Notes: a model not told the origin generated them from the letters alone. Positions 25,062 to 37,793 are shown, counted from the first letter of the stretch. The stretch is DNA of 64,000 bases from Liolophura sinensis (GCF_032854445.1 NC_088295.1:21067385-21131384), one strand, 5' to 3'. Program-made: numbers and translations.

Positions 25062-28000
25062 TCAATTGATGTACTGAGCCATCCAGCGGAACCCCTCACC
25101 ATAGCCCTGACGTTTTAACACACTACACATGAACAGTTCCATAGGTCTACCGGGGAGCTCTGACCGAGACACTGTACCCTGTAAGAACAAACGACATTAA
25201 TACTTTTAACTTTACCTTCCCTTTGTGCAGACGGAACATTAAACCAAGATCATGTTAACTGAATCTCAAAACAAAGTTTATAATGTGGACTAGGAGAGCG
25301 TAGCCTATCTGTAATGTGCAATCTTTGGGACAAGGGAAAGTCGCTTTGCTCTGGGGAGGGGTTTTGTGTAATAACAAAATAATATGGATATCCAATAACC
25401 TGACTAATATGCCCACACTTACACAGAAAGTGAGGAATATTGATTTGGGTAATAATGAACTAGCTTACCAGTTTTACTCTTCAGTTTTACATCATACATG
25501 TACTTCACAATTTTTCAGTCTTAGTGGGACGAGGATTCTTATGTATACATATATTGTGTATTCTTGAGCCAGGGAGAGTCCATGCCTCCAAAGTGCTGCC
25601 GCCACAAAATATCATGCCAAAGGCACCACACCTGACACTCAACCCAGTCACATCATCATACTTATCATACTGTAAAACAACACTTTTCAGATTCATAACC
25701 ATATCTTTATTGTTTTAGCTGGACTCCTTTCAAGGAATGTAGCCTAAATGTCCCACACGAAAAATACATTATGAAAAAGCCCCTTTATATCCTATCTTAC
25801 CTTTCCTGTGGTCTGTCCTTGTAAACCAAACGTGTACCTAATTTCATCTTCACTTGCTGCTCCTGGTTTGTCTATCTTATTTCCTAGAACCAGTATGGGG
25901 GCATTGGCTACTTGTTCATCTGTCAGTAAACTCTGTGAAAAACAGTGATAAATGTACAGTGTTACTAAATACAAGGTCATCAATCATAGCTACAAGTAGC
26001 TGCATCAAGGAATTAATAAATTCATCCCCCAAAACTGTATACAATAACCCTCATTCTTTCTATGCCTGACCACCTCAGCTCACATATATCATGTATATTG
26101 GCCTATATCAAACAATGGCATGACCTAAAGACTGTGGACCATGGTGGATATGACTAAGATGAAAACTCTTCACACAAACATCTCACTTAAACATCTGACA
26201 GTCACATCTGACTTGTTACAAAACCAGATCTGCTTTCAGCTTGTCCAATGACACTTCAGCAGACACAGATAAACAATAGAACTGACTTAACTTTCAAACT
26301 TGGGCCTCCAGGGTCCAGCGGTTTGGGTGCTAGTGCAGCAGGATGACCCGAAGCCTATGACTGATGCGGTCGCTGTAATTTAAATTCCAGTTCACGCTGG
26401 CTTCCCTTCCAACAAACATGAGAAGATCTGCCAGCAACTTGCCACCATAATGCTGAGCACCCTCATACAAGTGATATACTCTTGAGTACGATGTAGAATC
26501 AGCAATCAAATAAATAAATAAATCACTTTCCAACCTGAGGAAGCAGGATTTTGAATGGACTAACAGCGGCTTTTACATCTGACTTTAGCGAGACTGAATC
26601 CACCATGAATAATTCCGATCCCTGTTAACCAATCAACCAACTAGCCCCATCATAATACATGTACATAGGAGAATAACACGGGGCTTTCCAATAATAAAGA
26701 GATTTACATCTAATTCTGCCTTTGCCTCCTGAAATCTTTCTCTGTCAAAAGCATCAACCAGGAAAACTATTCCATCTACAGCGGGAAAGTAATCTTTCCA
26801 AACTCTTCGGGCTGAAACATAAAAACAACATTCACATTCATTAAAAACTTAAATGTTAATGCATACTAAAGTTCTATTTACTTGGCATTCACAGTTTGAC
26901 TAAAAAAATGTATTTCGGCCACTTTTAGTACAATGCTTTCTCCATTCTCCGAAACTTATTATTATAAGTTATTGATAACTGCCATGACCTTGAAACATTA
27001 CCTTGCTGATGACCTCCCAAGTCAAAGGTTGTAAACCTCATACCACCCATTGACAAATCCTCAGAGGCTAAAACACAAGTACAAACATCAAATATTTACA
27101 AAATGTAACATATGTTCAGTGTGAGTCAGCTGGTGGACTGGGTTTGATCAGCCTGTGTGTAAACATAAAGCCTATGTAAACCATACAAAGCTGAATACTT
27201 TACTCCATACAGAAATCATTTACACGTACATCTACCTAACTGCAGTTTGCACCAGGAAATATGAAGCCATCAAATCTGCACAAACTTATCACATATTAAC
27301 CAGTTCACAGTGAACACATCGGTAATTCAGTTCTGCTGAAAATGATTTAGATAAGTCTTCTATTTTTATAGCAAATATAAATTTCCAAACTTTTTCAATA
27401 CAACCCTACAAACGATGCTCATACTTATACAGCCAACACTATCATCAACAGTAAAGAAAAGCTTCAACTTTTCACAACTGTACAAGTACATATAAAACAC
27501 TTTATTAGCTAAGTAACAGCAGAACTTTTCAATACCAGTCATATACTTCACAGGCATTTCTTATGCTTACATTAGCGAACATTCTCAATGGAACACTACA
27601 AAATGGATCAACAGAATAGCAGTATAGCCTATGATATCATTCTTGGCTTCATGGGCATGCTGTGTTAGTTGATGAACTTGCATTCATTGTCCTAATGGCA
27701 ACAATATACAACCGTGCAGTACCCAGACAACTCTGGTATTATCAATCAACAGGTCTTAATACTGGCTTGAGTGATACATGCCACTGCCATGGCAGTCAAA
27801 ATGATTCAGGGGATTTCCTGTAAATTCAGGCATGAGAAAATAAATCAGTACCCAATACTGTAATTGTGACACTGGCTGTACTGTAAAATAGATCTAATGT
27901 CAGAGAAATAACTATGCTAAAAACTGAAACAACTGGGAATGACACTGTTCTGTTTGTTGTTACTGGAATGAGGTAAAATCTTGTTAACAAGTGAGGGGCT

Positions 28001-31000
28001 TACTTGGATGTAATGTGGGAACATGCTGTGCCATTCTGTCATCCTTGAGCATATGAAGAAGAGTTGTCTTCCCAGCATTATCTAATCCCAGGAAAACCAG
28101 TTTGCCAGACTTTTTATACAGACCTAAAATGACAAAAACACATGACAACCAGCATCACACCATGCAGCATCACAAAGCAGATATATTAGTGTCTGATAAT
28201 ACACTGTGATACAAGCATGGGTAAGACCACCTCGCTAATAATGTGTGACATGCACATTTTCTGAGATTTACTTGTTTACTCGGATATTAATAGCTATGTG
28301 TCATTGAGATGTCACCTTCACTTTTAGCATGGCCAGGCAAATCACTGCAATTTAACATGGGTGGGTATGTCAAATAATGAAAATTATCCACAAAACCCGA
28401 CTTTAATGACATGACTTACCTTGAAAATCCGCTACAACAATTTCAAGTAATGAACTTCATCCATTATAGTTAATATTATATTTTGTACATATCCGCCATT
28501 CACTTGACAGAATGTCTCGTAAAGCGACCTCATGGCAAAAAAGGATGTCTCTACAGTGTTGTAACATCACAACTCAAAACTTCAGCACTGTCAAAATTTC
28601 TTGATTTACCACAGCAGGAATCAGACTATATATACATGTACACTGTAGTACTGTATTTCACCCTTTTGTATATGTGTTTCTTGATCAAACCATAATCCAA
28701 CAATAATTGTGATATTGCAGTGCCTATATATACATATAGCACTTGAATGGTATTACCAACCATTTCCACATACTGATGAGCGCAAGGATTCAAATAAAAT
28801 AATGAATAACATGATTACAAACCACAAAATTTCTGAATAAGCCTAGGGTCACATGTAGGCAATTTTTCTTACCAATAACGGGTGCCCACATAAAGGCACA
28901 GGTCAAAAAATGCCCAATTTAAGATGGGATGAAAATGTGTGATCTTCATTATTGTTAAATAAATAGCCTTGCTATTAAGCATCATATTCGGCCTATTATC
29001 AGATATATTTCAACAATTTAATAATTTTAGCCCAAATTATGGGGACTCAAAATGGCACGCAAATAAGAAGGTGTAGTCACTCTGAATCCATGATGGTTAT
29101 CCATTTCAGCAGATTTACACAACTGTACAGATGTCTAACACAGACTAACCAAATGATAAGCTCAATGTAATGTTACAGCTATGAATAACTCTGCAGTTAC
29201 TTAGGCAAGTATACAGGTGACTGTTCACACCTCATGTAGGTTTGCATTAAATAAATTCCACATTAACCAGATTTACTTAACTGTACATGTAACTGTTTTA
29301 GTGCTCTCATATTAACATTGTTACACTGTGTACCCAGGAACAACAATGCACTGGGTTGGTTATGAATAAACCAATGTAATGTAGTCAAATCAGACCATGC
29401 ATAAATGAGATTATGGATGTACATGTACCAGGCAGCCATGCTGTTGAGGTCTGCAGCCATTCATACAACTTACTGGGGTGTAATGTTGGCACTGGCTGGA
29501 CCATATGACCTTCTTTAAGAACGCTCAATAGGGTAGTTTTTCCCGCATTGTCCAAACCCAGAAATATTAGCTTTCCAGATTTTCTGTACAAACCTTTCAA
29601 ATTAATTCATGTTACAAGTTTGAATAGTTGTTAAAAGTTTTAATGAAGAACATCTCTTTATTTTGCTTTTAGGCAAATTTTAACAGAGAAATCTAAAATA
29701 GGGGTTCAAGAGCCAGTCGTACACAGTGATGTTCGCTGGATTAAATAGGACTTTAGTCCTAGAACATGGAACTTTAACTACATGTACACTGTGGTTGAAG
29801 AGTGAAAGTTGCAAGGTCATTTGGTCCATAGAGTTCATCTGGATGAGCCTGTATTTGGTTCGTCGACTGAATAAAAAACTCAGTAACTGGTTATATTTAT
29901 TCAGTCTGAGGTTGTTTTTACAAAAAAATTTTCAAAATTTTACATAAATTCAATCTGAACATACCCAAAGACTGCGAAGTAACCTATTTACGTTACTAGT
30001 TATCTCCTTTTAACAGAAATCTTCATGACCCTCTGCGTTGATTAAATTTTAAAAAGCAATTTTTGTAAGGGGAAGGGCATATGAAATCAAACATGACAGA
30101 GTACGCTTCTTTGGTCTCTACCAAATGGGTTTCACAAATTATCTGACCTACTTCGACTTCCGATAGTTCTGTTACATAAACCCAGCGTGAGTGACTGCAT
30201 ATGAGCGCACTGGTTTTCCTGGCCCACTGAGGATATCTTCAGCTCCTTTCGAGGCAAACATACACTTTACCTCCAGGATTCGTTTTCGGGAGTTTGATAA
30301 ATGGCTTGTGGCAGAGAAATTAAAACCTTTCTTGCCAGATAAGAACATTTACCAGTGACATCAATTCGCTATAAAAGCATGTTTTTGTTCAAAGACTAAA
30401 CATGGAGATGTGTGCCAGACAGGCTTCACTTCAGGCCGTTGAGATCAAACGGTACTTGTTGTGGAAAAAGTGACAATTCATTGTAACATAAAGTAGCAGT
30501 TACTTTATCTCTCTAAATATGTAGACTCTCTATCAAAAGATCACCATAGTTAATACTGCACGGGGTACGACAGTATCTGTGGGTTTCTTCATCTTCTTAT
30601 TACTGGTGGCTGATTTTCATGGTAAATTTCATGTGATCAGTACACGGTCAATAAGTCAAATCAGGCTTCGTTTGGAACTGCTTTCGTTGACTGAAATCTT
30701 TGTTTATTTTAACAAGCAAGGATAATATTTCAGTAAAATTTAGGTGATGCACAGAACATTCATCTGGATGCACTATTCAGACTAGTATACATGTAAGGTG
30801 TTGCGTAATTTTTGATTCTCTCAAATGTTTTTTTTTTTAAAGATCATTTTTGACATGTCCTTTTACAGAGTGAGAGTGACAACCACAGATTCCATAAGCC
30901 ATTAATGCAGAACCATTCTGTCCTGATTCATTACTGTTGAATACCTTTTAAATGTGATGTCAAAACTAATTGCTCATTTTGTGAGTTTCAGTCAATCTAG

Positions 31001-31381
31001 ACTGATGCTCTTGGTTGTAAGCTTTCTGTATTGCGCACTTCACCGTGCTGGTATCCTGAAATACATATTCAATTTTAGTACCTCGAACAGTCAGTCGAAA
31101 CAAAAAAAAAAACAAAAAAAAATTCAATTTCAGTTGAAACAAAAACTGAATTTCACCCAGACAGTGGTGGTCAGTAAGTAGAAAAATGTCTTCTATGAAC
31201 CCCTTATTAGCACCTGAATTATATCCTTTTTGTACATAATTACCTCAGCTTTTATTGATAAAGGTTCTGAATAAACATCTTTCACTGACCATAAGCAACA
31301 AGATGTAAAACGGCATGGTTACTTTAAAATATACTCACCTAAGTAATTTAAAATGCCTGCAAACCAGTCAAGAATAAACAT
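25062..31381 (-). CDS. SAR1: SAR1, COPII small GTPase
   Basis: The CDS is the complement of 31339..31381, then 29474..29593 or 28004..28123, then 27002..27067, 26708..26811, 25801..25932 and 25062..25178. Using one of the two exon-2 versions gives 582 nt, 193 residues (human SAR1A/B: 198). All junctions are GT-AG and phases agree. The N-terminal amphipathic helix is [15 protein letters not shown]. With the downstream exon 2, the P-loop GLDNAGKT is at 27-34, the switch I Thr at 51, DLGGH at 70-74 (the His aligns with the catalytic SAR1 His), and NKID at 129-132. The protein ends in [16 protein letters not shown], close to the family end. SAR1-GTP inserts its N-terminal helix into ER exit-site membrane and recruits SEC23/SEC24. 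An acceptor just before the ATG (ttacag|GTAGCATACAGAATG) implies a 5' non-coding exon upstream, not located. A diverged tandem copy follows and SEC24 lies nearby. Confidence 0.95.
26302..26524 (+). mobile_element. Nearly full-length tRNA-headed SINE
   Basis: Starts GGGCCTCCAGGGTCCAGCGG, a diverged tRNA-like head; continues through CACGCTGGCTTCC, GCCAGCAACTTGCCACC and ATAATGCTGAGC; and ends in a TTGAGTA tail with AATAAATAAAT. It is flanked by an imperfect 12-bp target-site duplication, actttcaaactt (26290-26301) and actttccaacct (26525-26536), which defines both ends. It sits in the SAR1 intron between exons 4 and 5. Confidence 0.8.
28004..28123 (-). CDS. SAR1: SAR1 exon 2, proximal version (2b)
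   Basis: A 120-nt exon with acceptor cattttag|GTCTG and donor ATCCAA|gtaagc, phase 1 on both sides. It encodes [20 protein letters not shown], then [19 protein letters not shown], nearly identical to vertebrate SAR1A/B here, so this is probably the default version. It lies about 1.35 kb downstream of version 2a. Inclusion of both would keep frame but give two P-loops. Confidence 0.92.
29474..29593 (-). CDS. SAR1: SAR1 exon 2, distal version (2a)
   Basis: A 120-nt exon with acceptor tgaaag|GTTTG and donor CCCCA|gtaagt, phase 1 on both sides. It encodes [20 protein letters not shown], then [19 protein letters not shown]: the P-loop and switch I part of SAR1. It is intact, with no stop, and differs from version 2b at about eight residues, mainly in the helix after the P-loop and just before the switch I Thr (QPVPT against QHVPT). 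Synonymous positions differ heavily between the two, so the duplication is not recent and both have been kept under protein-level constraint. Probably a mutually exclusive alternative. Confidence 0.88.
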
Positions 31382-34013
31382 TCTGTATGCTACCTGTAAC
31401 TTGATTGTGCCTGTAATAAACAAACATAATTATGCAAAGATGTGTTCAAATGAAAAACGTTTATTTCTTTCAGTGAGATTCACTTCCCAAAAATGGGGTT
31501 TCTGCTGGATGAATATTAATGAGTTTAAAGTAAAGAAAAGCCAAAAAAAATATATATATATACATATATTCAGAAGTAAGGATCATTATATAGACAACTG
31601 AAAACCATGCATAAAAATACTTTTTTTTTCCAGATTTTTTTAAGCATGTTGGAAGGCATTCAAATATTTGAACACTATGGTGGGCTTTATGAGCCATATT
31701 GATAGTATCTATGAAGTCTGACGTCACATCACCTTTTTCCCCCTGATGTTCACCAGAAGGAAAGAGTTTTTGGAAGCACTATTTCAGTATTCTTTACTGA
31801 TAGGTAAAAAGAGTAATAAAAAGACTGTCTGTGTCATGACATAAGTTGGAAAAACTTCCTATGATGTCAGAGTTCCTAAACTCTGATAGTATAGTCCATA
31901 AAGCCCACCTTAGAATTCAAACATTTGAACGTGTTTAACTCTTCACAAAAATCCAAAAAAATGAATGGAAGTATATTTATGCATAGAGAGGTCTTTACCT
32001 GTAACATGCTTTAGGTGTTGAGATACATACACATATTAAGAGCAGGTTGTGATACAGGTACCTGCACACATATTTATATGCGTGTGAATGAGCACAAATA
32101 CAAAGGAAAGAAAATAAAATCAGAACCTCAAACAAATATCTGGTGAAGAACAAACATTTTATGAAAACACTGGAGAGCCCATACCACTCAATATTTGCGA
32201 TTAGAATCTCTCAAAATCTATCTTAATGATAGATAATTTCAACACTGGCAAAATAGAGGTGGGACTTCAATCCATGGAGATGCAAAGAGCATTTAAATGA
32301 ACATAATGGGGATCCAAGAATCTTTTAAATGTGGCTGCCATTTCATGTGGACGTCTCCAGCTGTCAACCTAACCTTACTTGCCCCTCACTATCAGTAGGT
32401 CTTACAGATCCTTTCCCCGCATCATCGAATGTCAGAATCAAAGCTTATGACACTTCCGGCCAATCCCAAATTGAAAGTCTTTACCCGTGCATCAAGATAC
32501 AGAATTTCATGTGACTCGCTTTCATATGCATTATTACAGTAATAGAGATATGTAAAAGTAGAATGAAACTGGGCATTTAGAAGAGCTGTCTTACCCGATC
32601 TTGTCTATTCTAGGGGTCAAATATTCCTACCGGTGTTAGTCTTCATTTTACTATAAGTGTAATGGAGATTATTGTATTTTTTTTTTGAATTAAAGGAGAA
32701 GAAAACTTAAAAAAAATGACACTATAGGCTGAAAAGAGCACATTTCTTTCTATCTGGTGGTGCCTGCTGCATAATTTTGCAATTTTTCCTGGCCATACAC
32801 GTAAAGCCTGAAAACGGCAAGCTGGCATAAATCGCATCGCATACTCAATCTTTGACACCCTGTAATTTATGCTGGGGGTGTATTGCCTCTCGGCCAATGA
32901 GAGTCATTAAAACTGCCGGCTTGTTCGTGTACATCTCAGAACCTACATCCAACATTCCCGGAAAATGAACTGTACTGTTCGCTACCTTCTGGGAAGAAGA
33001 GTTCTACCGGAAATGTACGAACTGCACTTCAGCGGTTTCCAATGGCAATTCATCTCCTAACACAGAAGACTTCAGGTCTAGTTCTTAGGCAAAACGGAGT
33101 CGCCCACAACAGATTTTGGCGCTGACTTTATGTATAATTTATCAGCTTGAGGTACGTTAGAATTTTTTTAAGACATGCACCTGCGAGGAATTGCATACTC
33201 TTTTCAATGGTATTTGTTTGATATTTACATTTTCTTCTCCTTTAAGCCATGGACCCTCAATTGATTTTTCTATTTAGATTATACCCCTTTGTTTCTGCAA
33301 AATTCTGCAAACAGCTGTTGCTTTACACTACATTTTGACAGTTTACTTTCTAAGGAATGGTTCCCTAGTTCAGCCATGGAAGTCAAGGTGTGTATAGGCT
33401 AGTGTTTCTTTTGTGTTTACTGCATGAGCCTTTGAGTGTATGGACCATACACCATCTACACTACATGTTCCAACAAAGGAAGAATTGGTAGGACTTCAAT
33501 CTAGGTACCGAAAGGATTTAAATATTTTGTTGTAAAGCTTACAATCAGGTTTATGAAAGAGCGTTACACCGGCTATGAATGTAGAAATGCATCACTGATC
33601 ATAATGTGACAGTTGCAAGGTGAAGCACTAAAACCTACATAAAACCCATAAAAGCCACCTTCGAATGCATGAACTTAGGAGTCCATGTTTCCAGCGTCCC
33701 ATTCATGTTTACACATAAGAGTCAAAGAAACACAGAAAATGACGACAGTGACAGATTCCAAAAATCTGGAATATGGGCCAGCTTACAGTGATTTGTCTAC
33801 ACTAAACAGAATGACGTAGCAGTAGCAAGGTTCAAAAATAAGGACTTTCATCTCTCAAAGAGAACAAATAACAACACACAAAGAAAACAAATAGCACAGA
33901 ACAACAATCCACAATGGAATATAGCTTGGTTTTAGAGAATACCTCTGAAAATGTCCCACAGGAATGGTGTTTGGGCCCTCCTTGCCTCGAACAACCACGT
34001 CGTACGAATCAAA
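31382..34013. other. Interval between SAR1 and MRPS24 start codons (divergent genes)
   Basis: The two genes point away from each other, so their promoters and SAR1 5' non-coding exon(s) should lie here. A TTAA-flanked inverted-repeat element occupies 32690-33245. I saw no other coding similarity and could not identify the SAR1 leader exon. Confidence 0.6.
32694..33241. mobile_element. TTAA-flanked MITE, copy 1
   Basis: Begins AGGAGAAGAAAA and ends with its inverted complement TTTTCTTCTCCT, with TTAA immediately outside on both sides (32690-32693, 33242-33245). Internal sequence such as GGTGGTGCCTGCTGCATAAT is shared with the copy at 58016. It has no coding capacity. A TTAA duplication is typical of piggyBac-type transposition, but these terminal sequences are not ones I recognise as piggyBac ends, so superfamily assignment is inference. 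Confidence 0.8.
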
Positions 34014-34731
34014 ATGGCAGCTTCGAGTAACCGGATGATGTGGTTCCGAAGTCTGGTTAGTATAAACACTCTGATTCGCAGGCGTCTCGAAACTGACCAA
34101 TTGAATTAGCTGTTACATGAGCGGGAAGCTCACAAGCGGTATGACGTGCAGCAATCATTGTCAGGTACTTTCCTCTTTAACTTCGAGCGTGGTTTATGGA
34201 GAGATAACACTAAGGAGGCGTGGGTTATCGCTGTCAGTTATTCTTGATGTTTATTTTTAACATGTATTTGTGTAAATTAGAAAACATGCGTAGAGAATAG
34301 AAAAATGTAATAACTCAACTGAGAGAAAGCTGACAAAAAATGCCGCTGCTCTAAAAATAGCCCTTTTACAAGTACGTATGTACTGTGTACGGTCTGTACT
34401 GTAGGACTGTCGGTGTGCTTATGATTATTACTGACAGGGTTATGTCCAGAATTTTCACTAGAATCCTTGTAGAGTCCAGTGGAGGAAGCGAATAGATACC
34501 ATTCACATATGAAGAACATATGTGAGTGATTGCAATTACCCCAGCAAAAAAGCGTGTATTTTTTAAATATCTGAATGGGTTTTCAAAAATAAAAACTGGA
34601 TGCAAAATAGTCAAAACACGGTGCCTGAATGTACATTTCCGTTGATTGCTTATGATTTGTGCCTAGTTGCAATAGCGTTATTGAAGGATCATTTGTAGGA
34701 TGTGTTTATCACACAACACATATGTATGAAC

Positions 34732-34772
<41 letters not shown>

Positions 34773-37716
34773 TGTCTAATACTAAATTAATGCTGTTAGG
34801 CTGTTAGCGCAGTCTGAAGTTCATTGAAGACGACTTGCCTGTCCCAAGTATGGTGTGGGAAAGTTTGTAACTTCAGATTCAGATAAAGATTGGTGGTTTA
34901 TATCAGGCACTCGAGTTTCTGTCTCTCTTGAAACTCACTGACCATCAGTGTTTAAGAGAAACATTCTTGAGGCTTGCGCGCAGTGTTACACAATGAAATA
35001 AATAAATACATACTGTGGTATGTGGAGGGTGGCAGGGCTGTCAAATATCATATTGATTCTACATTTGATTTGCTTTTTCTTAACTGTCATGTGATTTTCT
35101 GTACCTTCAGCTAGTCAAGAAGATGATAATTTCACGCATACCAATAGCACTTACAAAAGGTTGTGCTGGGATACGGGAATTCAGTACCACTGGAGTTCTG
35201 ATGAAAAATCGCCGTGCAGGTCAACCAAAAACAACAATCAACAAAACCCTACCCATGACATACGAACAGTCCCAACCCCCATATAAGATAGGGGTCACCA
35301 AATCATGGAATTCCTGGAATACCTGTAAGGATCCAAGCATCAGTCGTCTTAGTGTTGAGTGCTAAATTTTGTCCCTATTCAAAAATTAAACTTTTCATAA
35401 GCAGAGAAAGACAAAATTGGTTATATTTGCTTAGCTTTAATATCAACTACAGGAAGTAATGTTTGTAGATGACCTTTGACCTCTAGTTGGGTACTTTTCT
35501 TGTTAAACAGGCTATACCAGAGAACTTACATATGGTCACTTTGTATTAATAAAGTAGATTTGCATGCTGTAGACCTAGGCTTAAATATACATGTAAGTCA
35601 GATATGCATGAAGATAATGTGATGTCATAATGGCGTTGTATTCAACCAATTTTTTTTAATGTCACTCAAGGACATGCATATCAACAATCATGATCAGTAT
35701 TGTTGCAAAAAGGTCAAACAGATGTCCCACACAGTTGCTTTCAATTGTGATGATGAGTACGACGTTAAACCCCAAGCACTCACTCACTCAATTGTGATGA
35801 AGTCATTCATTCAAAATGGTTAGCTTGTTAAAGCCCACTATATCTTTCCCAATTATTAGTTGATTTTGGTCAAGCTAGTTAGATTTTTGGAATTTGCTGG
35901 TCTGCTCAGTCAAACATTGACGATTGACTCGTCCAAGGCCTCTGCACACCAGGCCAGATGTCAGATTTCCACAGATCATCGTTCTCAATTTTGATATCTC
36001 CTTATGTAAGATGACCAGATGCCTCTGCACACCAGGCCAGATGTCAGATTTCCACAGATCATCGTTCTCAATTTTGATATCTCCTTATGTAAGAAGACCA
36101 GATGCCTCTGCACACCAGGCCAGATGTCAGATTTCCACAGATCATCGTTCTCAATTTTGATATCTCCTTATGTAAGATGACCAGATGCCTCTGCACACCA
36201 GGCCAGATGTCAGATTTCCACTGATCATTGTTCTGAATTTTGATATCTCCTTATGTAAGATGACCAGATGCCTCTGCACACCAGGCCAGATGTCAGATTT
36301 CCACAGATCATCGTTCTGAATTTTGATATCTCCTTATGTAAGATGACCAGATGCCTCTGCACACCAGGCCAGATGTCAGATTTCCACAGATCATTGTTCT
36401 GAATTTTGATATCTCCTTATGTAAGATGACCAGATGCCTCTGCACACCAGGCCAGATGTCAGATTTCCACAGATCATCGTTCTGAATTTTGATATCTCCT
36501 TATGTAAGATGACCAGATGCCTCTGCACACCAGGCCAGATGTCAGATTTCCACTGATCATTGTTCTGAATTTTGATATCTCCTTATGTAAGATGACCAGA
36601 TGCCTCTGCACACCAGGCCAGATGTCAGATTTCCACAGATCATTGTTCTGAATTTTGATATTTCCTTATGTAAGATGACCAGATGCCTCTGCACACCAGG
36701 CCAGATGTCAGATTTCCACAGATCATCGTTCTCAATTTTGATATCTCCTTATGTAAGATGACCAGATGCCTCTGCACACCAGGCCAGATGTCAGATTTCC
36801 ACAGATCATCGTTCTCAATTTTGATATCTCCTTATGTAAGATGACCAGATGCCTCTGCACACCAGGCCAGATGTCAGATTTCCACAGATCATTGTTCTGA
36901 ATTTTGATATCTCCTTATGTAAGATGACCAGATGCCTCTGCACACCAGGCCAGATGTCAGATTTCCACATATCATCGTTCTGAATTTTGATATCTCCTTA
37001 TGTAAGATGACCAGATGCCTCTGCACACCAGGCCAGATGTCAGATTTCCACATATCATCGTTCTGAATTTTGATATCTCCTTATGTAAGATGACCAGATG
37101 CCTCTGCACACCAGGCCAGATGTCAGATTTCCACAGATCATTGTTCTGAATTTTGATATCTCCTTATGAAAGATGACCAGATGCCTCTGCACACCAGGCC
37201 AGATGTCAGATTTCCACAGATCATCGTTCTGAATTTTGATATCTCCTTGTGTAAGATGACCAGATAAAACCTGCTTGGGCCTACTTCTTTCTTTGTCACT
37301 TAAATTTAAGGTGAATTATGTTCATTTAACCCTGATAGTTAACACCTGTGATGTTAAAAAATATACAAGCAAACATTTTTCTCATGAATTATGAAAACGA
37401 CAAATTGTTTTTCTCTTATTCCTCAGCTACTCTACATGAAGAGGGAAGACAAAAGGACACAGTGGTGGAGGACATTTTTATAAGGAAGTTTGTAACAGGC
37501 ACATGGCATAAACTTTTCCTGTCTGAAGTCATAATTAAAAGACAGCATAACCTAGTGATTTTAGCTGGACTTGTGCACCAAGGCATCGCTGCAAGGAAAA
37601 TGTACTTCTTGTGGGGTTACACAGAAGAAATGCTAGCACAGCTTCTAAAATGTCCAGTCAAGCTTGAAATACAGACTGTGAAAAACAAAGAGGATGTGAT
37701 ATTTAAATATTGGTAA
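34014..37716 (+). CDS. MRPS24: Mitochondrial small-subunit ribosomal protein uS3m (MRPS24)
   Basis: The CDS is join(34014..34055, 35111..35324, 37427..37716), 181 residues (human MRPS24: 167). The first exon, MAASSNRMMWFRSL, ends in phase 0 before gttagt and continues in frame from acceptor accttcag|CTAGTC. The N terminus is rich in Arg, Lys, Ser and hydrophobic residues without acids, as expected of a mitochondrial targeting peptide. Family similarity is clear in the KPKT..MTYEQ region, VEDIFIRKFVTGTWHKLFLS, YFLWGYTEEMLAQLLKCPVK and LEIQTVKNKEDVIFKYW at the end. It is a component of the mitoribosomal small subunit. A start at 35123 (MIISRIPI) is also possible if exon 1 is non-coding, but the ATG at 34014 has a strong context (AAAATGG) and an open, in-phase junction. 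AATAAA at 37788-37793 is the likely poly(A) signal. Intron 2 holds a large 83-bp tandem array. Confidence 0.92.
34738..34768. repeat. TA microsatellite
   Basis: About 15 TA units in the first intron of MRPS24. Confidence 0.9.
35745..35797 (+). repeat. SINE tail fragment, second tail type
   Basis: GATGAGTACGACGTTAAACC followed by CCAAGCACTCACTCACTCA: the same ACGACGTTAAAC-type tail as at 17550, with an ACTC repeat end. In MRPS24 intron 2, just before the tandem array. Confidence 0.5.
35930..37266 (+). repeat. 83-bp tandem repeat array, about 16 copies
   Basis: The unit runs from GACCAGATGCCTCTGCACAC through CAGGCCAGATGTCAG, ATTTCCACAGATCATCG, and TTGATATCTCCTTATGTAA. The landmark GCCTCTGCAC recurs every 83 bp from 35938 to 37183 (15 steps, so 16 copies). 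Variation is confined to a few sites: ATCATCGTTCTC against ATCATTGTTCTG, CACAGATC, CACTGATC or CACATATC, and occasional single changes in the CTCCTTATGTAAGA part. The unit is not a multiple of three, so the open frame near its left end is an artefact. It lies wholly inside MRPS24 intron 2. Confidence 0.97.
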
Positions 37717-37787
37717 CCGTGTGTAGCCTTACTATTTTCCTTCCGAAAGTACCAGTTTTTGTTGTATGTGCATATTTTTAATCTTGA

Positions 37788-37793
37788 AATAAA
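37788..37793 (+). promoter_or_regulatory. Probable MRPS24 poly(A) signal (AATAAA)
   Basis: The canonical hexamer lies about 70 nt after the MRPS24 stop codon, at the usual distance for a short 3' UTR. Confidence 0.7.

Noticed and set aside
31080-31160. Poly-A-rich segment with TTTCAGTTGAAACAAAAACT, matching inverted at about 59825-59870
   Set aside because: A short dispersed low-complexity match; too little to define an element.
35924-36160. Open frame across the first units of the 83-bp array
   Set aside because: The unit length is not a multiple of three and the frame simply cycles through the repeat until a stop.
35930-37266. CRISPR-like array
   Set aside because: Units are contiguous with no unique spacers, and the context is an intron of an animal gene. 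The same applies to the 37-bp array at the right end.
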